From positions 3,905,001 through 3,969,000 of the forward strand of contig NZ_CP166840.1 in NCBI RefSeq assembly GCF_041346925.1: 64,000 nucleotides of DNA. Direction: 5' to 3'. This document shows, one piece after another, positions 28,197 through 36,626 of the stretch. The translations under genes and the position numbers were made by a program. The notes under the pieces were generated by a model. That model saw only the letters and a list, made by a program, of their open reading frames with translations. It was not told the origin of the DNA and searched no databases. The DNA is from Agaribacterium sp. ZY112 (lineage in GTDB: Bacteria > Pseudomonadota > Gammaproteobacteria > Pseudomonadales > Cellvibrionaceae). Position 1 is the stretch's first letter; each line of letters begins with the position of its first letter.

Positions 28197-28622
28197 CTAG
28201 CCCTCCCCTAGAGCGTGAGCTAATGCATCTGCAACTCTTAAGATGTTACTCGCGTCTTCGCTGCCAATTTTCTTTAATAGCTGCTTTTGTGCATCGCGCC
28301 AAATAGGATCGGCTTGAGCATATAGCTTTTTACCACTGGCGGTTAAGCTGATCAGCTTTAACCTAGCGTCTTCTGGGGCTTGCTGCTGTTGTAAGAACTT
28401 GTCCCGCAATAAGGGTTTTAAGTTTCTGCTTAAGGTTGTCTGATCTAACACTAAAATCGCTTGCAGCTCTTTGTTGGTGGTCTGCTTAGAAAAATACACG
28501 GCTCTTAATATTGAAAACTGCCCCACCTTTAAACCCGCTTCACTCAAACGCTCTTCATAGAACTGAGTAATTAAGCGACTGGACTTTCGAAGCGCTAAGT
28601 TAAAGCACAGATCAGTATTCAC
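28197..28622 (-). CDS. MarR-family transcriptional regulator
   Basis: The ~141-residue winged-helix regulator starts at the GTG at 28622 (VNTDLCFNLALRKSSRL), with AAGGAG seven bases upstream. A longer frame to 28691 would run through its own operator. The helix-turn-helix and wing are seen in QTTNKELQAILVLDQTTLSR, NLKPLLRDKFLQQQ and the wing EDARLKLISLTASGKKL. The single N-terminal Cys (DLCFNL) sits where OhrR/MarR-type peroxide or quinone sensors carry a reactive Cys; redox sensing is only a suggestion. It likely represses itself, the GST and the hydrolase. Confidence 0.87.
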   Translation of the reverse strand: MNTDLCFNLALRKSSRLITQFYEERLSEAGLKVGQFSILRAVYFSKQTTNKELQAILVLDQTTLSRNLKPLLRDKFLQQQQAPEDARLKLISLTASGKKLYAQADPIWRDAQKQLLKKIGSEDASNILRVADALAHALGEG

Positions 28623-28652
28623 AGGCGGTCTCCTTATAATCGACACCCGCAA

Positions 28653-28670
28653 TATACATGCATATACATT
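28653..28670. promoter_or_regulatory. MarR-type operator candidate 3 (upstream of marR itself)
   Basis: The element TATACATGCATATACATT contains ATGCATATACAT (28658-28669), identical to candidate 2, with an extra TATACAT half. It lies ~35 bp upstream of the marR GTG, the position expected for autorepression. Confidence 0.58.
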
Positions 28671-28870
28671 TAAACACAAACACCAGCCCACTGTTCAGCT
28701 AAGGCCTAGGCTATCCCAGCTAACTGGGCCCTGCGAAAACAAGGGGCTATAGGCGTATTCAGTGCAGTACGGACTTTTAGATACAACAAGCTGACTTTTG
28801 AACATATCGCCAAAATGCCTCGTTACCTAAACTACGCTCCGAACTTAACAACAACACCTAGGAAAATCTT

Positions 28871-29350
28871 ATGTCATTCACAAGCCTTTTTAGCAAGTCT
28901 CTGCCTACCTTTATTGCCGCCTGTGCTTTTAGCTTTAGCAGCCTTGCAAGTGCAGGAGCGGATACTGAGACAGACAGTAACGACGTGATTTTAGCAGGCC
29001 ATGATGCGGTGGCTTATTTTACCGAAAATAAACCTGTACTAGGCTCGGCAGAATATACAGCCACATACAATGATGCAATTTACCGTTTTAGCAGCGCTAA
29101 AAACCGTGACTTATTTAGCGCAAACCCAACAAAGTACGCTCCACAATACGGCGGCTTTTGTGCCTACGGCACCACCTTTGGTAAAAAGTTTGAAATTGAT
29201 GGGAAAGCGTTTGAAGTTGTTGATGGCAAACTATTTGTAAACAAAAACGTAAGCGTTTACGAAGCATGGAAAAAAGACGTTCCAACTCATATTTCACAAG
29301 CAAACAAAGAATGGCCTGCCATTGAAAATGTAGAATCCAGCGAACTTTAA
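28871..29350 (+). CDS. Exported YHS-domain protein
   Basis: The 159-residue protein has a signal peptide (FIAACAFSFSSLASA). The rest is a YHS domain: ILAGHDAVAYFTENKPVLGS, then YRFSSAKNRDLFSANPTKYAPQYGGFCAYG. The Y-x-P-x-Y-G-G-F-C-A-Y-G core is diagnostic. YHS domains may bind metals or cofactors. This stand-alone periplasmic type occurs next to redox genes, but its role is not established. Ribosome site AGGAAAA precedes the ATG. Confidence 0.85.
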   Translation: MSFTSLFSKSLPTFIAACAFSFSSLASAGADTETDSNDVILAGHDAVAYFTENKPVLGSAEYTATYNDAIYRFSSAKNRDLFSANPTKYAPQYGGFCAYGTTFGKKFEIDGKAFEVVDGKLFVNKNVSVYEAWKKDVPTHISQANKEWPAIENVESSEL

Positions 29351-29433
29351 TAGGCCACACAAGCATTGATTGAAAGCATCATGGTTGTAAATGATGCTTT
29401 CAATTAAAGGAACTTATAGAAGCGAACTTTATT

Positions 29434-30342
29434 CTAGCCTGTACGCACACTGCCAGGCGTTTCACCCAAGGTATTACGATAAGCTTTACGAAAGGCAGCT
29501 TCGGAGTCGTAACCACTCTTCTCAGCAATTTGAGCAACCGACAATTGTGTTGTTTGCAACAAGTGTCTCGCTTGAGTCATTCGCCACTGAGTGAGGTATT
29601 TCATAGGTGTAAGCCCCACCTTTTTACTAAAGGCATCAGCAAACGTTGATCGGCTCATAAGAGCTTCTTCTGCCAGTGTTTCGAGCGTCCAAGATGATTC
29701 AGGTCGCTGATGTATAGCATTTAAAGCCTTACCTAGACGGCTATCAAACAAAGCACCTAATAAGCCCTTATCAATCTCACCGGCATCCATTTGCTGGCGC
29801 AGCACTTCGACAAAAACTAAAAAAGCCATCTGATCAATAGCCGTATAAAAACCAGGTCGCTCTGCCTGTAATTCATTCAGCATTAGGCTAATTAAAAGCT
29901 CGATAGGGTTATTTCCCTGATCAAGCTTAGACTTCAACACCAGAACATCAGGCAAGGTTTCTAATAAGGGGAAGAGTACGGGGTTACGAAATTCAAAAAA
30001 GCCACAAACCATGTTGGTGACATCACCATCATTGCTCATAGCCGTGTTCACATTTTCGGGTAACGGTGCCGTTTTTGAGTTGGAGATAACGTGGTGAGAA
30101 TCTTTTGGGAAAACAACTAAATCGTGCGATCTCAATTCTTGAGACTCTTGCCCTTCAAAGTGTAACCAAGCACTACCTGAGCCAATCAAGTGAAAGGGTA
30201 TACGCCTGCTGCCCCCGGTATCAACGGCCCACGTGCCACAAAAATCGCCATTAACATAAACCTCAGCCTTAAGGTCTAGACGAGTCAGCAGCACGCTTAA
30301 AGGGTCTGGATCGCTTAGATAGATATTAGGATTTTCAGACAT
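29434..30342 (-). CDS. AraC-family transcriptional regulator with cupin sensor domain
   Basis: The N-terminal ~190 residues form a cupin-type ligand domain (for example AEVYVNGDFCGTWAV, IPFHLIGSGSAWLHF and VVFPKDSHHVI). The C-terminal ~100 residues contain two helix-turn-helix motifs (WTLETLAEEALMSRSTFADA; SVAQIAEKSGYDSEAAFRKA). ATG at 30342 (MSENPNIYL) has GGA just upstream; 30363 is an alternative. Divergent from the glutaredoxin-DoxX pair at 30425, a likely target. The cupin_6-like sensor type often responds to small aromatic or aldehyde compounds, but the ligand is unknown. Confidence 0.88.
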   Translation of the reverse strand: MSENPNIYLSDPDPLSVLLTRLDLKAEVYVNGDFCGTWAVDTGGSRRIPFHLIGSGSAWLHFEGQESQELRSHDLVVFPKDSHHVISNSKTAPLPENVNTAMSNDGDVTNMVCGFFEFRNPVLFPLLETLPDVLVLKSKLDQGNNPIELLISLMLNELQAERPGFYTAIDQMAFLVFVEVLRQQMDAGEIDKGLLGALFDSRLGKALNAIHQRPESSWTLETLAEEALMSRSTFADAFSKKVGLTPMKYLTQWRMTQARHLLQTTQLSVAQIAEKSGYDSEAAFRKAYRNTLGETPGSVRTG

Positions 30343-30424
30343 AGTTTCCAGTATTACGGGCACAAAGAATTAGAGGGGCCAATTGTATACTTTATTCATC
30401 TTAAACAGAAAGCTAAGAGCTCTT

Positions 30425-30685
30425 ATGAAACAGCTCACTATCTATCAAAAAGACTATTGCCCTTACTGCAAAGCGGCAAAACAGTTATTAAGAAAGCAGG
30501 GATTTAAATTCCGCACCATTGAAGTAAGCAACAATCCAGTGGCATTTGCGCAAATGGTTAAGCTTAGTAACCGAAGAACAGTGCCACAAATCTTTGTTGA
30601 TGATATTCACATAGGCGGTTTTGACAATCTTCAGTCGAATTTAAAGAGAAAGAAATTCCCATTTGAACACTTAAAAACGGCATAA
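30425..30685 (+). CDS. Glutaredoxin
   Basis: A ~86-residue thiol-disulfide oxidoreductase of the thioredoxin fold. The dithiol active site CPYC lies at residues 12-15 in DYCPYCKAAKQLL. The cis-Pro TVPQIFVDD and glutathione-contact HIGGFDNL follow. Start placed at the ATG at 30425 (MKQLTIYQK), since upstream in-frame residues do not fit the fold. Eleven bases separate it from the DoxX gene, so the two form an operon divergent from the AraC regulator. Confidence 0.92.
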   Translation: MKQLTIYQKDYCPYCKAAKQLLRKQGFKFRTIEVSNNPVAFAQMVKLSNRRTVPQIFVDDIHIGGFDNLQSNLKRKKFPFEHLKTA

Positions 30686-30695
30686 GGAATAAATA

Positions 30696-31289
30696 ATGAG
30701 CACGCTCAACAATCATTACCAAACAGCAGTCACACACTTAAGTAAAGGCGACTTTATAGCTCCCCTTCTGTTGAGGATTTACCTTGCACCTATTTTTATA
30801 ATGGCTGGGCAGAGTAAGTTAAACAACATTGAAAACGTTGGTTATTGGTTTGCGAGCTTAAACATCCCTTTTCCAGAGCTAATGGCATGGGTTGCCGGCT
30901 TCACTGAACTTGGAGGCGGCGTTTTATTACTACTTGGCCTAAGCGTCAGAATAGTAACCATACCATTAATGTTTACAATGCTTGTGGCTGCGGTAACGGC
31001 TCATTGGTCTTTTGGCTGGCATGTATTGCCTGAGGCCGAACTGACTGTACCGTGGGAATGGCGTAACGACCTTATTGAATCTGCACTTGTAAGAAAACAA
31101 GCCGCTGTGTCTATTTTAAATGAACACGGAAACTACAACTGGCTCACTGAAGCAGGTAACTTTACGGTATTGAAAAACGGCATCGAGTTTGCCGCCACCT
31201 ATTTTATTATGCTTTTGGCCCTCTTATTTAGCGGTGCAGGAAGGTATTGCAGTATCGATTACTGGCTAACACGCTGCATCAGTAAATAA
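30696..31289 (+). CDS. DoxX-family membrane protein
   Basis: The 197-residue inner-membrane protein has about four hydrophobic helices (LLRIYLAPIFIMAGQSKL; MAWVAGFTELGGGVLLLLGL; PLMFTMLVAAVTAHWSF; IEFAATYFIMLLALLFSG). The first helix and the G-K-L(N) pattern fit DoxX. Bacterial DoxX proteins are linked to redox stress responses and quinone chemistry; the exact role is unknown. It follows the glutaredoxin gene by 10 bp with AAGGAA as ribosome site. Confidence 0.85.
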   Translation: MSTLNNHYQTAVTHLSKGDFIAPLLLRIYLAPIFIMAGQSKLNNIENVGYWFASLNIPFPELMAWVAGFTELGGGVLLLLGLSVRIVTIPLMFTMLVAAVTAHWSFGWHVLPEAELTVPWEWRNDLIESALVRKQAAVSILNEHGNYNWLTEAGNFTVLKNGIEFAATYFIMLLALLFSGAGRYCSIDYWLTRCISK

Positions 31290-31320
31290 CACACCCGGTA
31301 TTAAGCTGAGTCTCTACCAC

Positions 31321-32586
31321 TTAAGGAGACTCAGGCTCCCCCTTCACCTTTTGAATGAGTTCAAGCAGCGTAGGCAATGACGACAGATGCAAAGCAGGCT
31401 GGCTTACGCTCTCTTTTTTAAGAGCCTCTTCAAGTACTGCCTTTAAGTTTTTTAGATCTTTAAGCCATAGGCCGTAACCATAGAACGCCAACCTTGCGGC
31501 ATGGTCAAACTGATCATAATCCACGGGATAGATAATCGCGGGAATACCGGCCTGTAAGCAGTGGTACATGATGCCCGCGCCACCATGATGAAGCACAAGG
31601 TCGTAGCTATTTATATGTTGTTTATAGTTTATATATTGGTAACGCATGCAGCGCTCTGTAGAACGGGGCTTATTTAATTCAGCACCACCATTACTAAAAT
31701 GAAAAACCACATCATCAAAATGCGGGCATACAGACTGTAAGGCCTGCCATAGTGCTTGCTTGTGCCAATCTAGGTGAGTCCCCAAGGTGACAAGCACATG
31801 GCGCTTACCTTGAATAAAGCTTGGTGCAGTTAAATTCTGTAAAGATTCAACAGCCGTATTGGGGCTATATAATTGTGGGCCAATAAACTCTGCGGCTTTA
31901 GGCCACTGCGTGGCAAACTCTAAACGAGGGTCTGCTAAACACAGGATTTTCTCATGCGAGTATATTCTCTCACTGCCATCTTCACGATAAACACTTTCCA
32001 AGCCCATTTGTTTTATGGTTTTTCGGTTTAAGTAAAAAAGACTTTGTTTAAACAGCTGAACTAACTTACGTGCCAAGTAATAATAAAGCTGATAGTGCTT
32101 GCCTTTTTTAGGCTGTAAACCGCCAAAATAAGCAGGCGGCCCATCCTTGCACTCAAGAACACACGGCGATGGCAGGCTTGTCCAACAGCGTAAATGATGC
32201 TTGTTAGCATATAAAACCACAGGAGCTAAGGTAAAATCGGCAATAATTAGATCAACATGACGGTCTTGATAGATCGACTGTAACTCGTCATTAAGCAAAC
32301 GAAAAAAAACCAATACGGCTTCAAATTGCTGCTTTAACTTCCTAGGTGAACGACCAATCTGGCCTGAAGGATTAACCACACGCAGCAGTGCCGAATCGTC
32401 AATCCCTGAAAAGATAAAAGCCTCAAGCCCAGAGCTTTCTATATCAGCTTGAGCGGATGCCGTAGAAAAAACACATACGCTATAACCTGCGGCTTTGAGT
32501 TCTCGCCCCATGGCAAGAATAGGATGAAGATGACCTCGAAATGGCGGTGCAAATAAGTCAATACGCTGCAGCCCTAGATCGCTCAT
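31321..32586 (-). CDS. GT1-like (macrolide/UDP-glucuronosyl type) glycosyltransferase
   Basis: The 421-residue GT-B enzyme has an N-terminal acceptor domain starting IDLFAPPFRGHLHPILAMG, with the His typical of MGT catalytic bases. The C-terminal donor domain has HVLVTLGTHLDWHK and YDLVLHHGGAGIMYHCLQAG, with the nucleotide-sugar HHGGxGT-like motif, then YPVDYDQFDHAARL. Such enzymes glycosylate lipids or polyketide-like aglycones. It is the last gene of the seven-gene minus-strand cluster and overlaps the previous gene by 4 bp. Probably performs a late glycosylation of the cluster product. Confidence 0.82.
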   Translation of the reverse strand: MSDLGLQRIDLFAPPFRGHLHPILAMGRELKAAGYSVCVFSTASAQADIESSGLEAFIFSGIDDSALLRVVNPSGQIGRSPRKLKQQFEAVLVFFRLLNDELQSIYQDRHVDLIIADFTLAPVVLYANKHHLRCWTSLPSPCVLECKDGPPAYFGGLQPKKGKHYQLYYYLARKLVQLFKQSLFYLNRKTIKQMGLESVYREDGSERIYSHEKILCLADPRLEFATQWPKAAEFIGPQLYSPNTAVESLQNLTAPSFIQGKRHVLVTLGTHLDWHKQALWQALQSVCPHFDDVVFHFSNGGAELNKPRSTERCMRYQYINYKQHINSYDLVLHHGGAGIMYHCLQAGIPAIIYPVDYDQFDHAARLAFYGYGLWLKDLKNLKAVLEEALKKESVSQPALHLSSLPTLLELIQKVKGEPESP

Positions 32587-33170
32587 GCATGCCCCTTTTT
32601 CATATCCCTCAACAAGGCCTCTACATGAGCTAAAGCAAACGCTTGAAAGGCAGAATTAGCCAAATAACTTAAGTGGCCACAGCCCACTATATAATCGGCT
32701 TTGTGGTGACTTAAGCGCGAGATCAAGTCATAACGGCCTTTGACAATTGTTACAGGGAATTGCACAGCAGAGGCACACCTCGGTTTACGAGTCACGGGGC
32801 CATAAGCTAAAACCGACATTCGTGATTGAAGATCTTTAGAGAAGCTTAAATTATTAAGCAATTCAAGCCCGCAACTTCCCGCTAGAAATAAGACTTGTGA
32901 ATACTCAACAAACAAAGCATCGACATACCCTGAGTAACGTTCAGCAAAACAAGCCCGTTTAGAAGAGCGAAAAGCGCCATAGTTATGGTAGCTGGCCTTG
33001 ATGATATTAACGGGAGAAAACGCCTCCATCTGCTTATCATAAGGGAAGTTAGTCTTATGCAGTTTGCCCCCAGCCCTTACTAGAGGCTGAGCAAAAGAGA
33101 CTTGCAAAGGGCTCAAGGAGCACGACTTAGGGTTGCTCTGCCCGGTAATAAAAACGATGCCTAAGCTCAT
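32583..33170 (-). CDS. Unrecognised cluster protein, possible small alpha/beta-hydrolase
   Basis: The 195-residue protein has no assignment I can make with confidence. It has a compact hydrolase-like order of motifs: VLFLAGSCGLELL around residue 95 (A-G-S-C-G elbow), VTIVKGRYDLISRL with an acidic residue near 150, and YIVGCGHLSYLANSAF with a candidate catalytic His. There is no signal peptide or membrane helix. It overlaps both neighbouring glycosyltransferase genes by 4 bp, so it belongs to the cluster. A hydrolase releasing or trimming the product is one hypothesis. Confidence 0.5.
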   Translation of the reverse strand: MSLGIVFITGQSNPKSCSLSPLQVSFAQPLVRAGGKLHKTNFPYDKQMEAFSPVNIIKASYHNYGAFRSSKRACFAERYSGYVDALFVEYSQVLFLAGSCGLELLNNLSFSKDLQSRMSVLAYGPVTRKPRCASAVQFPVTIVKGRYDLISRLSHHKADYIVGCGHLSYLANSAFQAFALAHVEALLRDMKKGHA

Positions 33171-34312
33171 GAATCTATGTCGCTAAAACGATCATTGGCA
33201 TAGACTCGATAGCGGCGACTACGCCAGCGTATATCGCGCTTTACACTGGCATGAAGTGAATGCAAAGGCTGTACTAACTCAGACAAAAAAGAGACCAAAA
33301 TATCACCTGCCCCCCAATTCAAACGCTTATTGCTGTGACAAACTAGAATAAAATGCCTAACTATCAGCATCAAACTCAAAGCAGATACGGCAAGATAACT
33401 CGGAGCAAGAATAAAACCGAGCACCGCTAAAAATAGCAATAACGGCGGAAGCGCATAGAGCAAGAGCATAAAAAAACGTACAAGAGGCTGCTGCTTAAAA
33501 AACAGTATATGAGCAAAAAGATACCAGCGGTGCATCTGCCGAGAATAATCACTCACTGTATTAAGCTGGGTTTCTATCACCTGTCGATAAGGTGTCTGCG
33601 CAATAGTGCCGCCACTATTTAAGATAAGTTCGGCCATGGCTAAATCATCTGTTAAATGCTGCCTAATCGCCTTAAAACCACCTAAGCGCGCCAAGGTATC
33701 GTATTTTAAGGCGTAACACATGCCGTTAATCGTAACCGGTTTTATCCAAGGCAAGAGCGATAAATAAGTTAGCTCAGCATTGTTGTTCACAAAGTTAGCC
33801 AAAAAACGAGAAGCGAGATTGCCGCCTTTGGTATAAGAAGGCAAGCCGGTTGATAGGCTAGCCGAAGCCAATGCGCCCAATAATATAGAAAGGCTCAATT
33901 CAGGCAGAACCGTATCATCATCCAATACAAGTACATAGTCTTGAGTACATACATCAAAGGCGGCTTCTAGCTTAAACACCTTAGGGTTAACCCCCTCTGG
34001 TGCCTGATCAAACAACATAAGCTGAACACGGGCCTTGGGACACAGAACAATCAGTCTTTTTGCAAGCTCTTGGGCTTCCACATCATTTCTGTCTATGAGC
34101 CAATAAAAGCTTACCTCAGGCAAGGCCTTTAAATTTGCCAGCAAAGTTTTTTCTAAGCTGCTATCGCCACTTAAAATAGGCTGAAGGATAGCAACATCCG
34201 TGTAGCTCCCCGTAAAGCGCGTTGCTTTAAACTGGGACTTATACACTCGAGAGCCCCAAGACTTAAACACCAAAACCAAACAGTAAAAGACTAGAATAAG
34301 AACATTAAACAT
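33167..34312 (-). CDS. Membrane glycosyltransferase, ceramide-glucosyltransferase-like (GT21/GT2)
   Basis: The 381-residue enzyme has an N-terminal membrane helix (VLILVFYCLVLVF), a GT-A catalytic domain and two C-terminal hydrophobic segments (FFMLLLYALPPLLLFLAVLG and following). Catalytic motifs in order are AILQPILSGD, YWLIDRND, DYVLVLDDDTVLP, HLTDDLAMAELIL and QMHRW, matching the D1/D2/D3/(Q/R)xxRW set of ceramide glucosyltransferases. It probably transfers a sugar to a lipid acceptor at the inner membrane. It overlaps the reductase gene by 8 bp and the next gene by 4 bp. Confidence 0.83.
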   Translation of the reverse strand: MFNVLILVFYCLVLVFKSWGSRVYKSQFKATRFTGSYTDVAILQPILSGDSSLEKTLLANLKALPEVSFYWLIDRNDVEAQELAKRLIVLCPKARVQLMLFDQAPEGVNPKVFKLEAAFDVCTQDYVLVLDDDTVLPELSLSILLGALASASLSTGLPSYTKGGNLASRFLANFVNNNAELTYLSLLPWIKPVTINGMCYALKYDTLARLGGFKAIRQHLTDDLAMAELILNSGGTIAQTPYRQVIETQLNTVSDYSRQMHRWYLFAHILFFKQQPLVRFFMLLLYALPPLLLFLAVLGFILAPSYLAVSALSLMLIVRHFILVCHSNKRLNWGAGDILVSFLSELVQPLHSLHASVKRDIRWRSRRYRVYANDRFSDIDS

Positions 34313-35261
34313 GGTTTTTTTGCCATTCTATAAATCGATCGACACCTTCACTAATTGACACGGATGGCGGGCCAAAGTCTTTTAGCATCCGGCTCACATC
34401 AAAGGTTTTACTGTGCACCATCACACTGACGCCATAACGGGTTAAAGGTGGCTCTTTTTTTATCGCCAAGGCTTTATATACAGACTCAACTAGCGATGCT
34501 AAACGCATAGCGGTTGCCGCCTTAATACGCCGCTTAGGCAAAGCGATATCTAAACGTTTGAGCACATCAAGCAACAAAGCCTGAAACTCGATAGGCTCTG
34601 CATTAGTCAGGTTGTAGCTACCAACAATAGTTGAGTCTAACGCGGCTTTAATAATGTAATCAGCCAGAACATCGATATAGATTAAGTCCCCTACTACCGC
34701 CTGTTCTTGCGATTCAATAATAGGCAGCATACCTTTTTTAGCCGCTCTTAATATACGCGGGAAAAGCACGGTATCGCCTGGGCCAAAGATGGCCCTTGGC
34801 CTAAGAATGACACGATCACCTTGATAACATTCAAGCAGTTGCTCACCGGCATATTTAGTTGCTGAATAGTCATTAATAAAATCAGGGCCAATTGGGCTTT
34901 GCTCTGTTAAAGCAAACTGCGCCTCGTCGCGGTAAAAAACGGAGCTGCTCGATAAATAGATCAGCCTAGGAGAGCCATGTTGTTGGCAAAAATCAATTAC
35001 ATGTTGAGTGGCTTTAATGTTTTTATCTTGATATTGCTTTGGGCTTCCCCAAGGAGACACATGAGCAGCCGCGTGGATGACAACATCAGGACTAAAATCA
35101 ACATTTAAGCCACGACTAAGATCAAGCTGTTGGTAGTTGTTAAAAGGCATTGGCCTTCTGGCCACACCCAAGAGATTTAGATCATCTCGCCCAGAAAAGC
35201 GCTGCATAATATTGCGCCCTACAAATCCAGACGCCCCTGTCACTAAGATGTTGGTCATCAC
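34305..35261 (-). CDS. NAD(P)-dependent epimerase/3beta-HSD-like reductase
   Basis: The 318-residue extended short-chain dehydrogenase has a Rossmann motif ILVTGASGFVGRNI, the strand VVIHAAAHVSPWGSPKQY and catalytic Tyr-x3-Lys in INDYSATKYAGEQLL. The body resembles 3beta-hydroxysteroid-dehydrogenase/OleD-like reductases more than sugar epimerases, notably in the SPWGS segment and the C-terminal SISEGVDRFIEW. In this cluster it may reduce a beta-keto group formed by the KAS III-like enzyme. The assignment of reduced substrate is inference. It lies 30 bp after the adenylate-forming enzyme gene. Confidence 0.82.
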   Translation of the reverse strand: MMTNILVTGASGFVGRNIMQRFSGRDDLNLLGVARRPMPFNNYQQLDLSRGLNVDFSPDVVIHAAAHVSPWGSPKQYQDKNIKATQHVIDFCQQHGSPRLIYLSSSSVFYRDEAQFALTEQSPIGPDFINDYSATKYAGEQLLECYQGDRVILRPRAIFGPGDTVLFPRILRAAKKGMLPIIESQEQAVVGDLIYIDVLADYIIKAALDSTIVGSYNLTNAEPIEFQALLLDVLKRLDIALPKRRIKAATAMRLASLVESVYKALAIKKEPPLTRYGVSVMVHSKTFDVSRMLKDFGPPSVSISEGVDRFIEWQKNHV

Positions 35262-35291
35262 TTCAAACCTTATATTTATTTACTTATATGT

Positions 35292-36626
35292 CTAAGTAAT
35301 ATCTGTTTCAAGGCAAAACTCACATGCATTTTTTGCCTCTTCTTGAGGGCGCTCTTTACATGCCAAGCGTCGGCACTTTTGCATCATAGATTGATGAATA
35401 CCTTGCTTAAACACTATCTTTGGCGGTTCACAAGAATACGAGGCGGCAAGCTCTTCGATAGCTTGGCGAATAGAGGCTTGGGCGCTATCAAAGTCGTCAC
35501 AATCAACGGCCACATGCCAACAAGCCTGCCACTGCTCAATTCTGTAGTCGTTATAGTTTTTGCTGCACATCATTATCGCGCGACGTATGACATCGGGGAA
35601 TAAGCGCTGCCAACCGTCTGCCGACAACAACCAAAGCGAATCATCATTACGCCCCTCTATTTTTGCTAAGCGCAACATGGAAGAACCACAAGCACAGGGC
35701 TTATGATCCAACTGCAAAATATCATCTAATTTAAATCGTACTATTGGCAGGCTTGAGCGGCGTAAATCCGTCACAATAGGCATAAAACGACCAGAGTCTT
35801 TATCTAGCCATGATTTTTCTATAACTAAAATATCTTCATTTAAGTGAAGATGTCCATGGCTGCATGTCGATGCAATGTACCCTTCTGTACACTGGTAAAT
35901 CTCATCAACACGAAGCTTGTACTCTTGCTCAATGCACTCGCGAACATCTTCTTCTAAGACTTCTGCGACAGAAATGATTTTTGAGGGGCTTATCGTGATC
36001 TTTCGCTCAGCGATTTGCCCTAACAACTGAGCAGGTGCAATAAGCACATCAGGCTGGTAAGCCTCTAAGGCTTGAACAATGTCTTCAAAAGGGGCGAGCA
36101 AATCAAAAAAGCGATAGCGAACAAATAAACCGCGTGATGCCTCATAAAGGCCATTATTTGACCTTAACAGCAAAGCTACGCGCTGAGGCTTCAGCCTAAA
36201 TGGTAAATTCTTTGCAATGATATAACCCGCCCACTCGGCCTGCTCGTTAGGCTTTGTTAAAAAAATACCCCGCTGCCCGCTGGTGCCAGAAGAAAGCCCG
36301 ACTGAGACTCCCCGCAAAGGTTTGGAAAAGTCGCGGCTGCGCTCTGCCTTTTCCGCATGCTGCTCGCATTGAACTCGTGTTAAACCAAGCGTATTAATCG
36401 CCTTAAAATTCTGCAATAGGGCTTTTTTATCGAGCACAGGGAAAGACTCTAAAGCGCTATTCTCATCACAAGCCAACGCCTTATAAAACTCAGTCTTTTT
36501 CAATACCTCTTTTTTTAGGACTTTAAACAGGCGCGACTGCTTTGCAAGCAGCTGCTCTCGGCTCATTCGCTTACCAAGTTTGCCGTTTATATAACCTTTA
36601 ATAAAACTGAAGCTGCTAAACATCAT
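35292..36626 (-). CDS. F390-synthetase-like/PaaK-CapK-type adenylate-forming enzyme
   Basis: The 444-residue protein has the adenylate-forming phosphate loop GLSSGTSGQRGIFLT. YQCTEGYIASTC is in the A5 position. DLRRSSLPIVRFKLDDI and a cysteine pair CACGSSMLRLAKIEGRNDD resemble the metal-binding end of PaaK phenylacetate-CoA ligases. It is probably an acyl- or aryl-activating enzyme forming an AMP or CoA ester. Its real substrate is unknown; the F390 label is a family name. Starts inside the end of the MBL gene (11-bp overlap), showing tight coupling in the cluster. Confidence 0.8.
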   Translation of the reverse strand: MMFSSFSFIKGYINGKLGKRMSREQLLAKQSRLFKVLKKEVLKKTEFYKALACDENSALESFPVLDKKALLQNFKAINTLGLTRVQCEQHAEKAERSRDFSKPLRGVSVGLSSGTSGQRGIFLTKPNEQAEWAGYIIAKNLPFRLKPQRVALLLRSNNGLYEASRGLFVRYRFFDLLAPFEDIVQALEAYQPDVLIAPAQLLGQIAERKITISPSKIISVAEVLEEDVRECIEQEYKLRVDEIYQCTEGYIASTCSHGHLHLNEDILVIEKSWLDKDSGRFMPIVTDLRRSSLPIVRFKLDDILQLDHKPCACGSSMLRLAKIEGRNDDSLWLLSADGWQRLFPDVIRRAIMMCSKNYNDYRIEQWQACWHVAVDCDDFDSAQASIRQAIEELAASYSCEPPKIVFKQGIHQSMMQKCRRLACKERPQEEAKNACEFCLETDIT

